Below are positions 17,071-25,429 of a stretch of DNA of 64,000 nt, piece after piece. Source of the DNA: Streptomyces caatingaensis. GTDB taxonomy: Bacteria; Actinomycetota; Actinomycetes; Streptomycetales; Streptomycetaceae. Under the pieces are notes generated by a model, which was not told the DNA's origin, made no database searches, and saw nothing but the letters and a program-made list of their open reading frames with translations. The stretch covers positions 124,001-188,000 of the forward strand of contig NZ_LFXA01000002.1 in NCBI RefSeq assembly GCF_001187435.1, written 5' to 3'. Position 1 is the first letter of the stretch, and every line of letters begins with the position of its first letter. Position numbers and translations under genes: made by a program.

Positions 17071-17750
17071 CCGTGCAGTCCACATTCGGTCTTGGCCAGG
17101 CCGGCCCAGCGGCCGGCCCGGGCGTCCTCGCCGTCGCGCACCCGCCGGGTGCACGGCGCGCAGCCGATCGACGCGTAGCCGTCGGTCAGCAACGGGTTGA
17201 CGAGGACGCCGTGTTCGGCGATGTAGGCCGCCACGTCGTCCTGGGTCCAGCGGGCGATCGGCGCGATCTTGACCTTGCCGCGGCGGGCGTCCCAGCCGAC
17301 GACGGGCGTGTGCGCCCTCGTCGGGGACTCGTCGCGGCGCAGCCCGGTCGCCCAGGCGTCGTAGCCGGCCAGTCCGGCCTCCAGCGGCCGCACCTTGCGC
17401 AGGGCGCAGCACAGGTCCGGGTCGCGGTCGTGCAGCCTCGGCCCGTATGCGGCGTCCTGCTCGGCCACCGTCTGCGCCGGGGTGAGGGTCAGGACGCGGA
17501 CGTCCATCACCGCCTCGACCGCGTCGCGGGTGCCGAGGGTCTCGGGGAAGTGGTAGCCGGTGTCCAGGAAGACGACGTCCACGCCGGGGCTGACGCGGGA
17601 GGCGAGGTGGGCGACGACGGCGTCCTCCATGGAGGAGGTGACGCAGAAGCGCTCGCCGAAGGTGTCGGCGGCCCAGCGCAGGATCTCCAGGGCGGGGGCG
17701 TCCTCCAGCTCCCGGCCCGCGCGGAGGGCCAGTTGCTCAAGCGTGCTCAT
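17067..17750 (-). CDS. cysH: Adenylylsulfate/phosphoadenylylsulfate reductase
   Basis: 227 aa. PAPS-reductase fold ('VTSSMEDAVVAHL', 'FLDTGYHFPET') with the C-terminal catalytic 'ECGLH' (Cys223). Two extra cysteine pairs, Cys114-Cys115 in 'DLCCALRK' and Cys197/Cys200 in 'GCAPC', are the [4Fe-4S] ligands that mark the APS-using assimilatory type. It reduces APS (or PAPS) to sulfite with thioredoxin. The start overlaps the preceding zinc-ribbon gene by 14 bp. Confidence 0.96.
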   Translation of the reverse strand: MSTLEQLALRAGRELEDAPALEILRWAADTFGERFCVTSSMEDAVVAHLASRVSPGVDVVFLDTGYHFPETLGTRDAVEAVMDVRVLTLTPAQTVAEQDAAYGPRLHDRDPDLCCALRKVRPLEAGLAGYDAWATGLRRDESPTRAHTPVVGWDARRGKVKIAPIARWTQDDVAAYIAEHGVLVNPLLTDGYASIGCAPCTRRVRDGEDARAGRWAGLAKTECGLHG

Positions 17751-17913
17751 GCTGACCTCCGGGACCGGTGCGGCGGGCGAGCAGCCCGAGGAACCTCAGC
17801 TGGAACGCGCGGTTGCAGGCGGCGCACTCCCAGGCGCCGTGGCCCGACTCGTGCGGGCGCAGGTCCTCGTCGCCGCAGTAGGGGCAGTGGAAGGGGACGG
17901 CGCGGGCGCTCAC
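17737..17913 (-). CDS. Small zinc-ribbon protein of the sulfur operon
   Basis: 58 aa from a GTG at 17913 overlapping the sulfite reductase stop (GTGA) and running 14 bp into cysH. Two Cys pairs, 'CPYCGDEDL' and 'CAACNRAF', form a rubredoxin/zinc-ribbon knuckle that could bind Zn or Fe. Such a mini-gene sits between sir and cysH in other Streptomyces sulfur operons. The tight coupling suggests an accessory role with one of the two reductases (electron transfer or assembly), which is inference. Confidence 0.85.
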   Translation of the reverse strand: MSARAVPFHCPYCGDEDLRPHESGHGAWECAACNRAFQLRFLGLLARRTGPGGQHEHA

Positions 17914-19613
17914 GACAGGTCCTCCTCCGAGGCCCGCGCGGTCCACGCCGCGAACCGCTCGCCGTCCGCGCGCTGTTCGAGGTAGCGGCGAAGCACCCGT
18001 TCGACGTAGTCCGGCAGTCCCTCGGAAGTGACCTTCAGGCCGCGGACCTTGCGGCCGAAGCCCGGCCGGAGGCCGAGCGCGCCGCCGAGGTGCACCTGGA
18101 AGCCCTCGACCTGGTTGCCGTCGTCGTCTAGGACGAGCTGGCCCTTGAGACCGATGTCCGCGACCTGGATGCGGGCGCAGGCGTTGGGGCAGCCGTTGAG
18201 GTTGATGGTGATCGGTTCGTCGAACTCCGGGAGCCGGCGCTCCAGTTCGTCGACGAGGGAGGCGCCGCGCGCCTTGGTCTCCACGATCGCGATCTTGCAG
18301 TATTCGATGCCGGTGCAGGCCATCGTGCCGCGCCGGAAGGGGGACGGCGCGACCCGCAGGTCCAGCGCCTCCAGCCCGGCGGTCAGCGAGGCGACCTGGT
18401 CCTCGTCGACGTCGAGCACGATCATCTTCTGCTCGGCGGTGGTGCGCAGGCGTCCGGAGCCGTGGGCCTCGGCCAGCTCGGCGATCTTGGTGAGGGTGCT
18501 GCCGTCCACCCGGCCGACGCGCGGGGCGAAGCCGACGTAGTAGCGGCCGTCGCGCTGGCGGTGGACGCCGACGTGGTCGCGCCAGCGCTCGACCGGCGCC
18601 TCGGGGGCGGGGCCGTCGAGGAGCCGGCGGCCGAGGTACTCCTTCTCCAGCACCTCGCGGAACCGTTCCGCTCCCCAGTCGGCGACGAGGAACTTCAGCC
18701 GGGCGCGGGTGCGCAGCCGCCGGTAGCCGTAGTCGCGGAAGACCCCGACGACCGCGCCGAAGACGTCGGGCACCTCGTCGAGCGGCACCCAGGCGCCCAG
18801 CCGCACGCCGATCCTCGGGTTGGTGGAGAGCCCGCCGCCGACCCAGACGTCGAAGCCGGGGCCGTGCTCGGGGTGGCGGACGCCGACGAAGGCCACGTCG
18901 TTGATCTCGTGGGCCACGTCCAGCGAAGGGGAGCCGGAGACGGCCGACTTGAACTTGCGCGGCAGGTTGGAGAAGTCCGGGTTGCCCACGAAGCGGCGCT
19001 GGATCTCCTCGATGGCCGGGGTGCCGTCGACGATCTCGTCCTCGGCGATGCCGGCGACGGGCGAGCCGAGGATCACCCGGGGCGTGTCGCCGCAGGCCTC
19101 GGTGGTGGACAGGCCGACCGCCTCCAGCCGCCGCCAGATCTCCGGGACGTCCTCGATGCGGATCCAGTGGTACTGGATGTTCTGCCGGTCGGTGAGGTCG
19201 GCGGTGCCGCGGGCGAACTCCTGGGAGATCTCGCCGATGACCCGCAACTGCCGTGTGGTCAGCCGCCCGCCGTCGATCCGCACCCGCAGCATGAAGAAGG
19301 AGTCGTCCAGTTCGGCGTCCGACAGGACCGCCGTCTTCCCGCCGTCGATGCCGGGCCTGCGCTGGGTGTACAGCCCCCACCAGCGCATCCTGCCGCGCAG
19401 GTCGGCGGGGTCGATCGAGTCGAAACCCGTCCTGGAGTAGATCGTCTCAATGCGTGTCCGTACATTGAGACCGTCGTCGTCCTTCTTGAACTGCTCGTTG
19501 GCGTTGAGGGGGGTGAAGTGGCCCACGGCCCACTGGCCTTCGCCTCGGTGGCGGCCGGTCTTCCGGCGGGCCGCCGCGTTCGCGGAGGCGGGGGACTTCG
19601 GGGTGGCAGGCAT
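17910..19613 (-). CDS. Assimilatory sulfite reductase (ferredoxin)
   Basis: 567 aa. NirA/SirA family: two ferrodoxin-like/siroheme half-repeats. The cluster ligands are Cys433 and Cys439 ('ACTGIEYC') and Cys475 and Cys479 ('NGCPNAC'); siroheme contacts lie near 'TDRQNIQYHW'. It reduces sulfite to sulfide with ferredoxin. It is the first structural gene of the operon, about 200 bp after a leader peptide. Sulfite rather than nitrite as substrate follows from the cys context. Confidence 0.95.
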   Translation of the reverse strand: MPATPKSPASANAAARRKTGRHRGEGQWAVGHFTPLNANEQFKKDDDGLNVRTRIETIYSRTGFDSIDPADLRGRMRWWGLYTQRRPGIDGGKTAVLSDAELDDSFFMLRVRIDGGRLTTRQLRVIGEISQEFARGTADLTDRQNIQYHWIRIEDVPEIWRRLEAVGLSTTEACGDTPRVILGSPVAGIAEDEIVDGTPAIEEIQRRFVGNPDFSNLPRKFKSAVSGSPSLDVAHEINDVAFVGVRHPEHGPGFDVWVGGGLSTNPRIGVRLGAWVPLDEVPDVFGAVVGVFRDYGYRRLRTRARLKFLVADWGAERFREVLEKEYLGRRLLDGPAPEAPVERWRDHVGVHRQRDGRYYVGFAPRVGRVDGSTLTKIAELAEAHGSGRLRTTAEQKMIVLDVDEDQVASLTAGLEALDLRVAPSPFRRGTMACTGIEYCKIAIVETKARGASLVDELERRLPEFDEPITINLNGCPNACARIQVADIGLKGQLVLDDDGNQVEGFQVHLGGALGLRPGFGRKVRGLKVTSEGLPDYVERVLRRYLEQRADGERFAAWTARASEEDLS

Positions 19614-19815
19614 GGCGATCCGTCCTTCGGGAGGTGCTGCTGCTGTCCTGCTGCGGCGGTGCCGGGCTGCCGGCGGCGAGCGAGGGCACGCCTGTCACCT
19701 GCGTCGACGCGTCAAAGGGTGCGGGGCGGCGCGCACTTGGGACCGGGGGGAGCGAACAGGAAGGCGTCCGTCCACGACGGTGGGGACGGGCGGAGGAGCG
19801 GTGGTGCTGTGACGG

Positions 19816-19899
19816 TCAGCCCGCCGGACAGGCGGCGCTGGACACGAGGCCGAGGTCGATGTGACGCCGGCTCACCAAGGCAATCCCAGCTCGTGACAT
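19816..19899 (-). CDS. Leader peptide of the sulfur operon
   Basis: 27 codons from an ATG at 19899: MSRAGIALVSRRHIDL followed by GLVSSAACPAG and a TGA. The R-R-H-(I/V)-D-L core followed by a Cys just before the stop is the recurrent 'putative leader peptide' found ahead of sulfur-metabolism operons in actinobacteria. A GTG at residue 9 could also start it. It lies 202 bp upstream of the sulfite reductase start on the same strand. The near-terminal Cys suggests that cysteine supply is sensed by ribosome position; that mechanism is established for poly-Cys uORFs in mycobacteria and is inferred here. Confidence 0.8.
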   Translation of the reverse strand: MSRAGIALVSRRHIDLGLVSSAACPAG

Positions 19900-19955
19900 G
19901 AGGGAAGGGTGGCACGCAGGTCTCGGGCCAGTCCACCGTTTGCCGTAATGTGAGA

Positions 19956-19984
19956 CACCCCGTCCCGGGATGTGGGACGGGGTG
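19956..19984 (-). terminator. Hairpin after the GNAT gene
   Basis: CACCCCGTCCC and GGGACGGGGTG form a perfect 11-bp stem with a 7-nt loop, starting about 20 bp past the GNAT stop on the minus strand. It separates that gene from the cys leader region. Confidence 0.75.
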
Positions 19985-20005
19985 GTGCGGGGGCGCGCAG
20001 ACGCG

Positions 20006-20599
20006 TCAGGCGGTGGTCTCCTCGTGCGCGCCCGGCCACGGGCCCGGGGCCGCCACGGCCGGCTCCTCGGCGGTCTCGGTCGCGAACACCCGGAAGCCGC
20101 GCCGCTCGTAGTTGGCCAGCGCGTGCGGACCGTCCTTGGTGCAGGTGTGCAGCCACACCCGCTGCGTCGGCTCGCGGTCCGGCCACCGCCCGGCCAGGTC
20201 CCAGGCCCGCTCCGTCCCGAACGCCAGCAGGTGTCCGCCGATGCCCCGGCCCTGGAAGGCCGGCAGCAGTCCGAAGTAGACGATCTCCACCGCGCCCTCC
20301 GGCTGCGCCTCCAGCTCGACGTAGCCCGCCGGCGTCCCCCGGTCGTAGGCGACCCACGTCTCCACCCCCGGCCGCTCCAGGTACGCGCGCCACCGCTCGT
20401 ACGACCACGGCAGCCGGTCCGTCCACGCCCAGTCCCCGCCGACGGCCGTGTAGAGATACCGGCTGAACTCGGGCGAAGGCACCTCCGCCCGGACGAACCG
20501 GACCTCCGGCCCCGGAGCGGGAGCGGACGGCGGGAGCAGGTCGGCCGGTGAGGTCATCTGCAGGGACCACGTGGTCACGGAGATCGTCGCGTCGTTCAC
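20006..20599 (-). CDS. GNAT family N-acetyltransferase
   Basis: 197 aa. The acetyl-CoA motif A is clear: 'VEIVYFGLLPAFQGRGIGGHLLAFG' with Q-x-x-G-x-G. Upstream is the 'AGYVELEAQPEG' strand, and 'NYERRGFRVF' is the usual C-terminal motif B. The acceptor substrate is unknown. An internal ATG at residue 15 could be the true start. It is followed by a strong hairpin and is not part of the cys operon. Confidence 0.9.
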   Translation of the reverse strand: MNDATISVTTWSLQMTSPADLLPPSAPAPGPEVRFVRAEVPSPEFSRYLYTAVGGDWAWTDRLPWSYERWRAYLERPGVETWVAYDRGTPAGYVELEAQPEGAVEIVYFGLLPAFQGRGIGGHLLAFGTERAWDLAGRWPDREPTQRVWLHTCTKDGPHALANYERRGFRVFATETAEEPAVAAPGPWPGAHEETTA

Positions 20600-20698
20600 C
20601 CGCCCACCCCATCACACCCCCGCACGGGATCCGGCCGGACCCCTTCCGGGGCCGCCCGCCGGATGAACGCACCGGTCGGAGGCGGATACCGTAAGGGC

Positions 20699-21901
20699 GT
20701 GCAGGCAGCGACAAATGAACCACCGGGGCCACGGACGGGCCGGCTCCACCGAGCCCGGGCCCTGTACCGGAACGTTTCGAAACGCAGGATGGCCTGGCTG
20801 CTCCTGAAGGACACGGTCAACTCCTGCATGGAGTACCGCGTCACGGGACTGGCCGCGGAGGCCGCCTTCTTCACCCTGCTCTCGCTGCCGCCCCTGCTCC
20901 TCGCCCTCATGAGCCTCCTCGGCTACCTGGACGACTGGACGCACTCCCACACCATCGACAGCCTCAAGAACAACATCATCAAGGCGTCGGCGGCCGTCCT
21001 CTCGGACCGGGGCGTCAACGAGATCACCAAACCGCTGCTGCGCGACGTCGACCAGGGCGGCCGCCGCCCCGAGATCGTCTCCATCGGCTTCGCCATCGCC
21101 CTGTGGTCCGGCTCCCGGGCCGTGAACGTCTTCATCGAGACCATCACGATCATGTACGGGCTGGAGGGCCGGCGCGGCATCGTCCGCACCCGCCTCCTCG
21201 CCTTCCTGCTCTACATCGTCGCCCTGCTCATCGGGGCGGTGGTGCTGCCGCTCACGGTCGCCGGCCCGGAGGCGATGGTGAGCATCCTGCCCTGGAGCGA
21301 GGCGCTGGTCAGGGTCCTGTACTGGCCCGTGGTCCTGGTGCTGTCCATCGCCTTCCTCACCACGCTCTACCACGTGTCCGTCCCCGTCCGCTCGCCCTGG
21401 CAGGAGGACATCCCCGGGGCGTTCGTGGCACTGACGATGTGGGTGCTGGGCAGCTTCCTGCTGCGCATCTACCTCACCCACACCGTCGAGGGCCCCACCA
21501 TCTACGGCTCGCTCGCCGCGCCCGTCGCCGTGCTGCTGTGGATCGGCGTCTCGGCCTTCGCGGTCCTCGTCGGGGCCGCGGTCAACGCGGCCATGGACCG
21601 CGTGTGGCCGTCCGTCGCCACCGCCGCCGCCCGCGCCGACGCCGACCGGCAGCGCGCGGCGGCCGCGGCCCAGGCGGCGGCGGAACGGGCCGCGCTGGCG
21701 ATGGTCCACGAATACGAGGACGACCCCGCCGACCCCGCCGACCCCGCCGAGGCCGGGGAGGACGACGGCGTGGCCGGCCAGGACCGGGTGCCGCCCTCGG
21801 AGTTCCCCGAGCGCTGGGCGCAGTTCCTGCCGCCGGAGGACGTACGGACGCGGCTCCAGCACGTGAAGGGGGAGAGGGGCGGGAGGCACCGCAAGGAGTA
21901 G
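20699..21901 (+). CDS. YihY/virulence factor BrkB family membrane protein
   Basis: About 400 aa from a GTG at 20699 after AAGGG; an ATG at 20663 is possible. The domain begins 'RVTGLAAEAAFFTLLSLPPLLLALMSLLG' and shows about six membrane segments, ending with 'GSLAAPVAVLLWIGVSAFAVLVGAAVNAA'. The C-terminal ~90 residues are cytosolic, Ala-rich, and include a D-P-A triple repeat from a 9-bp tandem duplication (21722-21748). The family's function is uncertain; the old RNase BN label for it is discredited. Confidence 0.9.
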   Translation: MQAATNEPPGPRTGRLHRARALYRNVSKRRMAWLLLKDTVNSCMEYRVTGLAAEAAFFTLLSLPPLLLALMSLLGYLDDWTHSHTIDSLKNNIIKASAAVLSDRGVNEITKPLLRDVDQGGRRPEIVSIGFAIALWSGSRAVNVFIETITIMYGLEGRRGIVRTRLLAFLLYIVALLIGAVVLPLTVAGPEAMVSILPWSEALVRVLYWPVVLVLSIAFLTTLYHVSVPVRSPWQEDIPGAFVALTMWVLGSFLLRIYLTHTVEGPTIYGSLAAPVAVLLWIGVSAFAVLVGAAVNAAMDRVWPSVATAAARADADRQRAAAAAQAAAERAALAMVHEYEDDPADPADPAEAGEDDGVAGQDRVPPSEFPERWAQFLPPEDVRTRLQHVKGERGGRHRKE

Positions 21902-22034
21902 CGGGCGGGAGGAATGGTCGCGGCGGGCGCGGGGCGGAGGACCCCTGCGGCGCACGGGGGTGGCGGGCGCGGGGCGGAGGGTGGAAAACCCTTCGCCCCG
22001 CGCCCTTTCGCGTGCCTAGAGTCGTCCCGACACC

Positions 22035-22213
22035 AGCTCCTCCATGGAGCTCTTCCGGACACAGGAGGTGAGCCTGCGATGACGGCCGTCACGGCGGGCC
22101 GGGCCCGCACTCAGGCATTCCCGTACCTCACCTCTCTCCTTCCGGAGGAACACCACCGTGTCCACCGCTGCTCACCCCCTCGCCGCCTACGGCTGGGACG
22201 AGGGCTTCGCTGA
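22035..22213 (+). promoter_or_regulatory. Hairpin and short ORF upstream of rsgA
   Basis: AGCTCC-tccat-GGAGCT (22035-22051) precedes a near-perfect ribosome-binding site (AGGAGGTGAG) and an ATG at 22079. That ATG opens a 44-codon frame (MTAVTAGRARTQAFPYL...) ending at 22213, overlapping the rsgA start in another frame. It could be a leader or overlapping mini-gene that sets rsgA translation. The alternative is that the good site is a chance feature of the 5' UTR. Confidence 0.35.
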
Positions 22214-23264
22214 CAGCCACGCACCCTTCGCCGCCCGGGGCCTCGTCCCCGGCCGGATCGTCCGCGTCGACCGCGGCCACTGCGACGTCGTCGTCGCCTC
22301 CGCCGACGGCACCGGCGTCCGCACCGTACGGGCCGACGCCGCACCCGTCGCCACCGGGAACCCGCTGCGCATCATGTGCACCGGGGACTGGGCGGCCGTC
22401 GACCTGACGGCCGGCCACGTCCGGGCACTGCTCCCGCGCCGGACGGCCTTCGTGCGCTCCACCTCCTCCAAGCGGTCCGACGGCCAGATCCTGGCCGCCA
22501 ATGTGGACCGGGCGGTCATCGCGTTCGCGCTCACCGCCGATCCGGACCTCGGGCGCGTCGAACGGTTCCTCGCGCTGGCCTGGGAGTCCGGGGCCGAACC
22601 CCTCGTCGTCCTCACCAAGGCGGACCTCGTGCCCGACCCGGGCACGCTCGGCCACCTCCTCGCCGACACGCGGGCGGTGGCGCCGGGGGCGCGGGTGCTG
22701 GCCGTCAGCTCGGCCACGGGCGAGGGGATCGGCGAGCTCGCCGGGCTGCTCGCCGGGGGGACGGCCGTGCTGCTCGGCCAGTCCGGCGCCGGCAAGTCGA
22801 CGCTCGCCAACGCCCTCGTCGGAGCGGACGTGCAGGAGGTCCGGGCCGTCCGCGACCGCGACGGCAAGGGACGGCACACGACCACCACGCGCAACCTGCT
22901 GCCGCTGCCGCAGCCGGGCGGCGGCGTCCTCATCGACACACCGGGGCTGCGGGGGGTGGGGCTCTGGGACGCGTCCTCCGGCGTCTCCCGGACGTTCTCC
23001 GACGTCGAGTCCCTCGCGGCGTCCTGCCGCTTCCACGACTGCGCCCACGACGGCGAGCCCGGCTGCGCCGTGACCGCGGCCGTCGCCTCCGGCGAGCTCG
23101 GCCACCGCCGCCTGGAGAGCTACCGCAAGCTCCTCCGGGAGAACGAGCGGATCGCCGCCCGCACGGACGCCCGGCTGCGTGCCGAGCTGCGGCGGGAGTG
23201 GAAACGGCGGCAGGCGGAGGGCGAGGAGGCGGGGGCGCGCAAGCGGGGGCGCTCGCGCCGCTAG
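22158..23264 (+). CDS. rsgA: Ribosome small-subunit-dependent GTPase A
   Basis: 368 aa from a GTG at 22158 after CCGGAGGA. An N-terminal OB-fold is followed by a circularly permuted GTPase in which G4 'LTKADL' precedes the P-loop 'GQSGAGKST' and 'DTPGLRG'. The C-terminal zinc knuckle is 'CRFHDCAHDGEPGC'. It acts late in 30S subunit maturation. The tail beyond the zinc domain is Lys/Arg-rich. A pair of GC hairpins follows the stop. Confidence 0.96.
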   Translation: MSTAAHPLAAYGWDEGFADSHAPFAARGLVPGRIVRVDRGHCDVVVASADGTGVRTVRADAAPVATGNPLRIMCTGDWAAVDLTAGHVRALLPRRTAFVRSTSSKRSDGQILAANVDRAVIAFALTADPDLGRVERFLALAWESGAEPLVVLTKADLVPDPGTLGHLLADTRAVAPGARVLAVSSATGEGIGELAGLLAGGTAVLLGQSGAGKSTLANALVGADVQEVRAVRDRDGKGRHTTTTRNLLPLPQPGGGVLIDTPGLRGVGLWDASSGVSRTFSDVESLAASCRFHDCAHDGEPGCAVTAAVASGELGHRRLESYRKLLRENERIAARTDARLRAELRREWKRRQAEGEEAGARKRGRSRR

Positions 23265-23287
23265 GCGATCCCGGACAGGGGGGGCCA

Positions 23288-23339
23288 GGGGCGAAGCCCC
23301 GCGCGGTCGCGCGGTTTCGGGGGGAGGGGCGGAGCCCCT
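23288..23339 (+). terminator. Two adjacent GC hairpins after rsgA
   Basis: GGGGC-gaa-GCCCC (23288-23300) and AGGGGC-gga-GCCCCT (23325-23339) lie in a G-rich stretch of the type often scattered between Streptomyces genes. They probably terminate rsgA and may belong to a dispersed palindromic repeat family. Confidence 0.55.
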
Positions 23340-23430
23340 GGGAAACGGGGAAAGGGCGGGGTGGGGGCGGGCAGAAGGCCGCGTCCGATTCCCGCCAGTC
23401 GGGGCCCGCCCCCTGCCCCACACTGGAAGC

Positions 23431-24879
23431 GTGAACCCCACCCTCGACGACGACCTCCGCTACGAAGCCGTCAGCAGCAGAGACGCCCGCTTCGACGGCA
23501 CCTTCTTCTTCGCCGTCGCGACGACCGGTATCTACTGCCGCCCCAGCTGCCCGGCCGTCACCCCCAAGCGGCACAACGTCCGCTTCTACCCGTCGGCCGC
23601 CGCCGCGCAGGGCGCCGGCTTCCGGGCGTGCCGGCGCTGCCGGCCCGACGCGGTGCCGGGGTCCGCGGAGTGGAACCTGAGGGCCGACCTCGTCGGCAGG
23701 GCGATGCGCCTGATAGGCGACGGCGTCGTGGACCGCGAAGGCGTCCAGGGCCTGGCGCACCGCCTCGGCTACAGCACCCGCCATCTGCACCGGCAGCTCA
23801 CCGAGGAGCTGGGCGCCGGCCCGGCGGCCCTCGCCCGCGCCCAGCGCGCGCACACCGCGCGCATCCTGCTGCAGACCACGGACCTGCCGGTCACGGAGAC
23901 CGCGTTCGCGGCCGGCTTCGCGAGCGTGCGGCAGTTCAACGACACGATGCGCGAGATCTACGCACAGACCCCGAGCGCCCTGCGGGCGAGAGGCACGCCC
24001 CGCCAGGAGGGCCCGCCCGGCGGCGTCCCCCTGCGGCTGGCGCACCGCGGCCCGTACGCCGCCCGCGAGGTCTTCTCCTTCCTCGCCCGCCGGGCGATCC
24101 CCGGGATCGAGGAGGTGACGGGCGCCCCCGGCGCCCGCACGTACCGCCGCACCCTGCGCCTCCCCTACGGCACTGGCATCGCCGAGGTCCAGGAGCCGCA
24201 CCGGACGGCGCGGGGCTGGCTCGCGTGCCGCCTGCACCTGACCGACCTGCGCGACCTGGCCGCCGCCGTCCAGCGCGTCCGGCGCCTGTTCGACCTGGAC
24301 GCCGACCCGGACGCCGTCGCCGAACGCCTCGGCGCCGACCCGGCGTTGCGCCCGCTGGTCGCCGCCCGCCCCGGCCTGCGCTCGCCCGGCGCGGCGGACG
24401 CGGACGAGCTCGCCGTACGGGCGGTGCTCGGCCAGCAGGTCACCGTCGCGGCCGCCACCCGCCTCGGCGCCCGGCTCGTCGCCGCGTACGGCACCCCGCT
24501 CGCGGTCCCGGACGGCGCGCTCACCCACCTCTTCCCGGAGCCGGCCGCCCTGGCCGACGCGGAGTTCCCCGGCGTGCCCGAGGCCCGCCGGCGCACTCTG
24601 CGGACCGTCGCCGCCGCCCTCGCGGACGGCACCGTCCGCCTCGATCCCGGCGCCGACCGCGACGACACCGGGCGGCGGCTGCTCGCCCTGCGCGGCGTCG
24701 GCCCCTGGACCGCCGGCTATGTGCGGATGCGCGCGCTCGGCGACCCCGACGTCTTCCTGCCGGACGACGCCGGGGCGCGCCGCGCGCTCACCGCCCTGGG
24801 CACCGGCCCGGGAGCCGACGACGCCTGGCGGCCCTGGCGCTCGTACGCCCTGCACCACCTCTGGAACAAGGACTCCTGA
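23431..24879 (+). CDS. Ada-like methyl-acceptor / AraC / AlkA fusion: DNA-3-methyladenine glycosylase
   Basis: 482 aa from a GTG at 23431. The N-terminal Ada zinc domain has Cys36, Cys40, Cys67 and Cys70 ('GIYCRPSC', 'RACRRC'). An AraC-type double HTH covers about 80-185. From ~195 the protein is AlkA: HhH motif 'LRGVGPWTAGY' and 'DVFLPDDAGARRAL' with catalytic Asp446, ending in the family's 'WRSYALHHLWN'. It would sense methyl-phosphotriesters through the Cys, act as a regulator, and excise 3-methyladenine. It overlaps no gene but sits 1 bp from ogt, forming an alkylation-damage operon. Confidence 0.93.
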   Translation: MNPTLDDDLRYEAVSSRDARFDGTFFFAVATTGIYCRPSCPAVTPKRHNVRFYPSAAAAQGAGFRACRRCRPDAVPGSAEWNLRADLVGRAMRLIGDGVVDREGVQGLAHRLGYSTRHLHRQLTEELGAGPAALARAQRAHTARILLQTTDLPVTETAFAAGFASVRQFNDTMREIYAQTPSALRARGTPRQEGPPGGVPLRLAHRGPYAAREVFSFLARRAIPGIEEVTGAPGARTYRRTLRLPYGTGIAEVQEPHRTARGWLACRLHLTDLRDLAAAVQRVRRLFDLDADPDAVAERLGADPALRPLVAARPGLRSPGAADADELAVRAVLGQQVTVAAATRLGARLVAAYGTPLAVPDGALTHLFPEPAALADAEFPGVPEARRRTLRTVAAALADGTVRLDPGADRDDTGRRLLALRGVGPWTAGYVRMRALGDPDVFLPDDAGARRALTALGTGPGADDAWRPWRSYALHHLWNKDS

Positions 24880-24880
24880 C

Positions 24881-25390
24881 ATGCCTGCCACCGACCTGCT
24901 GTTCACCGAGACCGACAGCCCCCTCGGCGTCCTCCTGCTCGCCGGCCGCCCCTCACCCACCGCACCCGGCGGGACGGCGATCGTCTCCCTGTCCGTCCCC
25001 GGCCAGAAGGGCGGCGCGACGGCCGGCCCGGGATGGCGGCGGGCGCCGGAGGCGTTCGCGGAGGCGAACCGGCAGCTCGCCGCGTACTTCGCCGGTGAAC
25101 TGCGGGAGTTCTCCCTGGAGTACGCCGCGGAGGGCACGGAGTTCCGCCGCCGTGTCTGGGACGCGCTCGACGCCGTCCCGTACGGCGCCACCACGAGCTA
25201 CGGCGAACTGGCCCGGCGGCTCGGTGCCTCCCGCGCCGCCGTCCGCGCGGTCGGCGGCGCCGTCGGGGCCAATCCGCTGCTGGTGCTGCGCCCCTGCCAC
25301 CGGGTGATCGGGGCGGACGGTTCGCTCACGGGGTACGCGGGCGGGCTGGAGCGCAAGCGGTACCTGCTGGACCTGGAGCTGGGGCGGTAG
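24881..25390 (+). CDS. ogt: Methylated-DNA--protein-cysteine methyltransferase
   Basis: 169 aa. The active site 'RPCHRVIG' places the methyl-accepting Cys at 139; 'VPYGATTSYGELARRLG' is the recognition helix region with its Arg finger nearby. It repairs O6-methylguanine directly and is consumed in the act. Start ATG follows the AlkA-fusion stop (TGAcATG), so the two repair activities are co-expressed. Confidence 0.95.
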   Translation: MPATDLLFTETDSPLGVLLLAGRPSPTAPGGTAIVSLSVPGQKGGATAGPGWRRAPEAFAEANRQLAAYFAGELREFSLEYAAEGTEFRRRVWDALDAVPYGATTSYGELARRLGASRAAVRAVGGAVGANPLLVLRPCHRVIGADGSLTGYAGGLERKRYLLDLELGR

Positions 25391-25429
25391 CCGGCGGTTG
25401 CGCGGCAGCCGTCGCCCGCCGCGGGGCGT

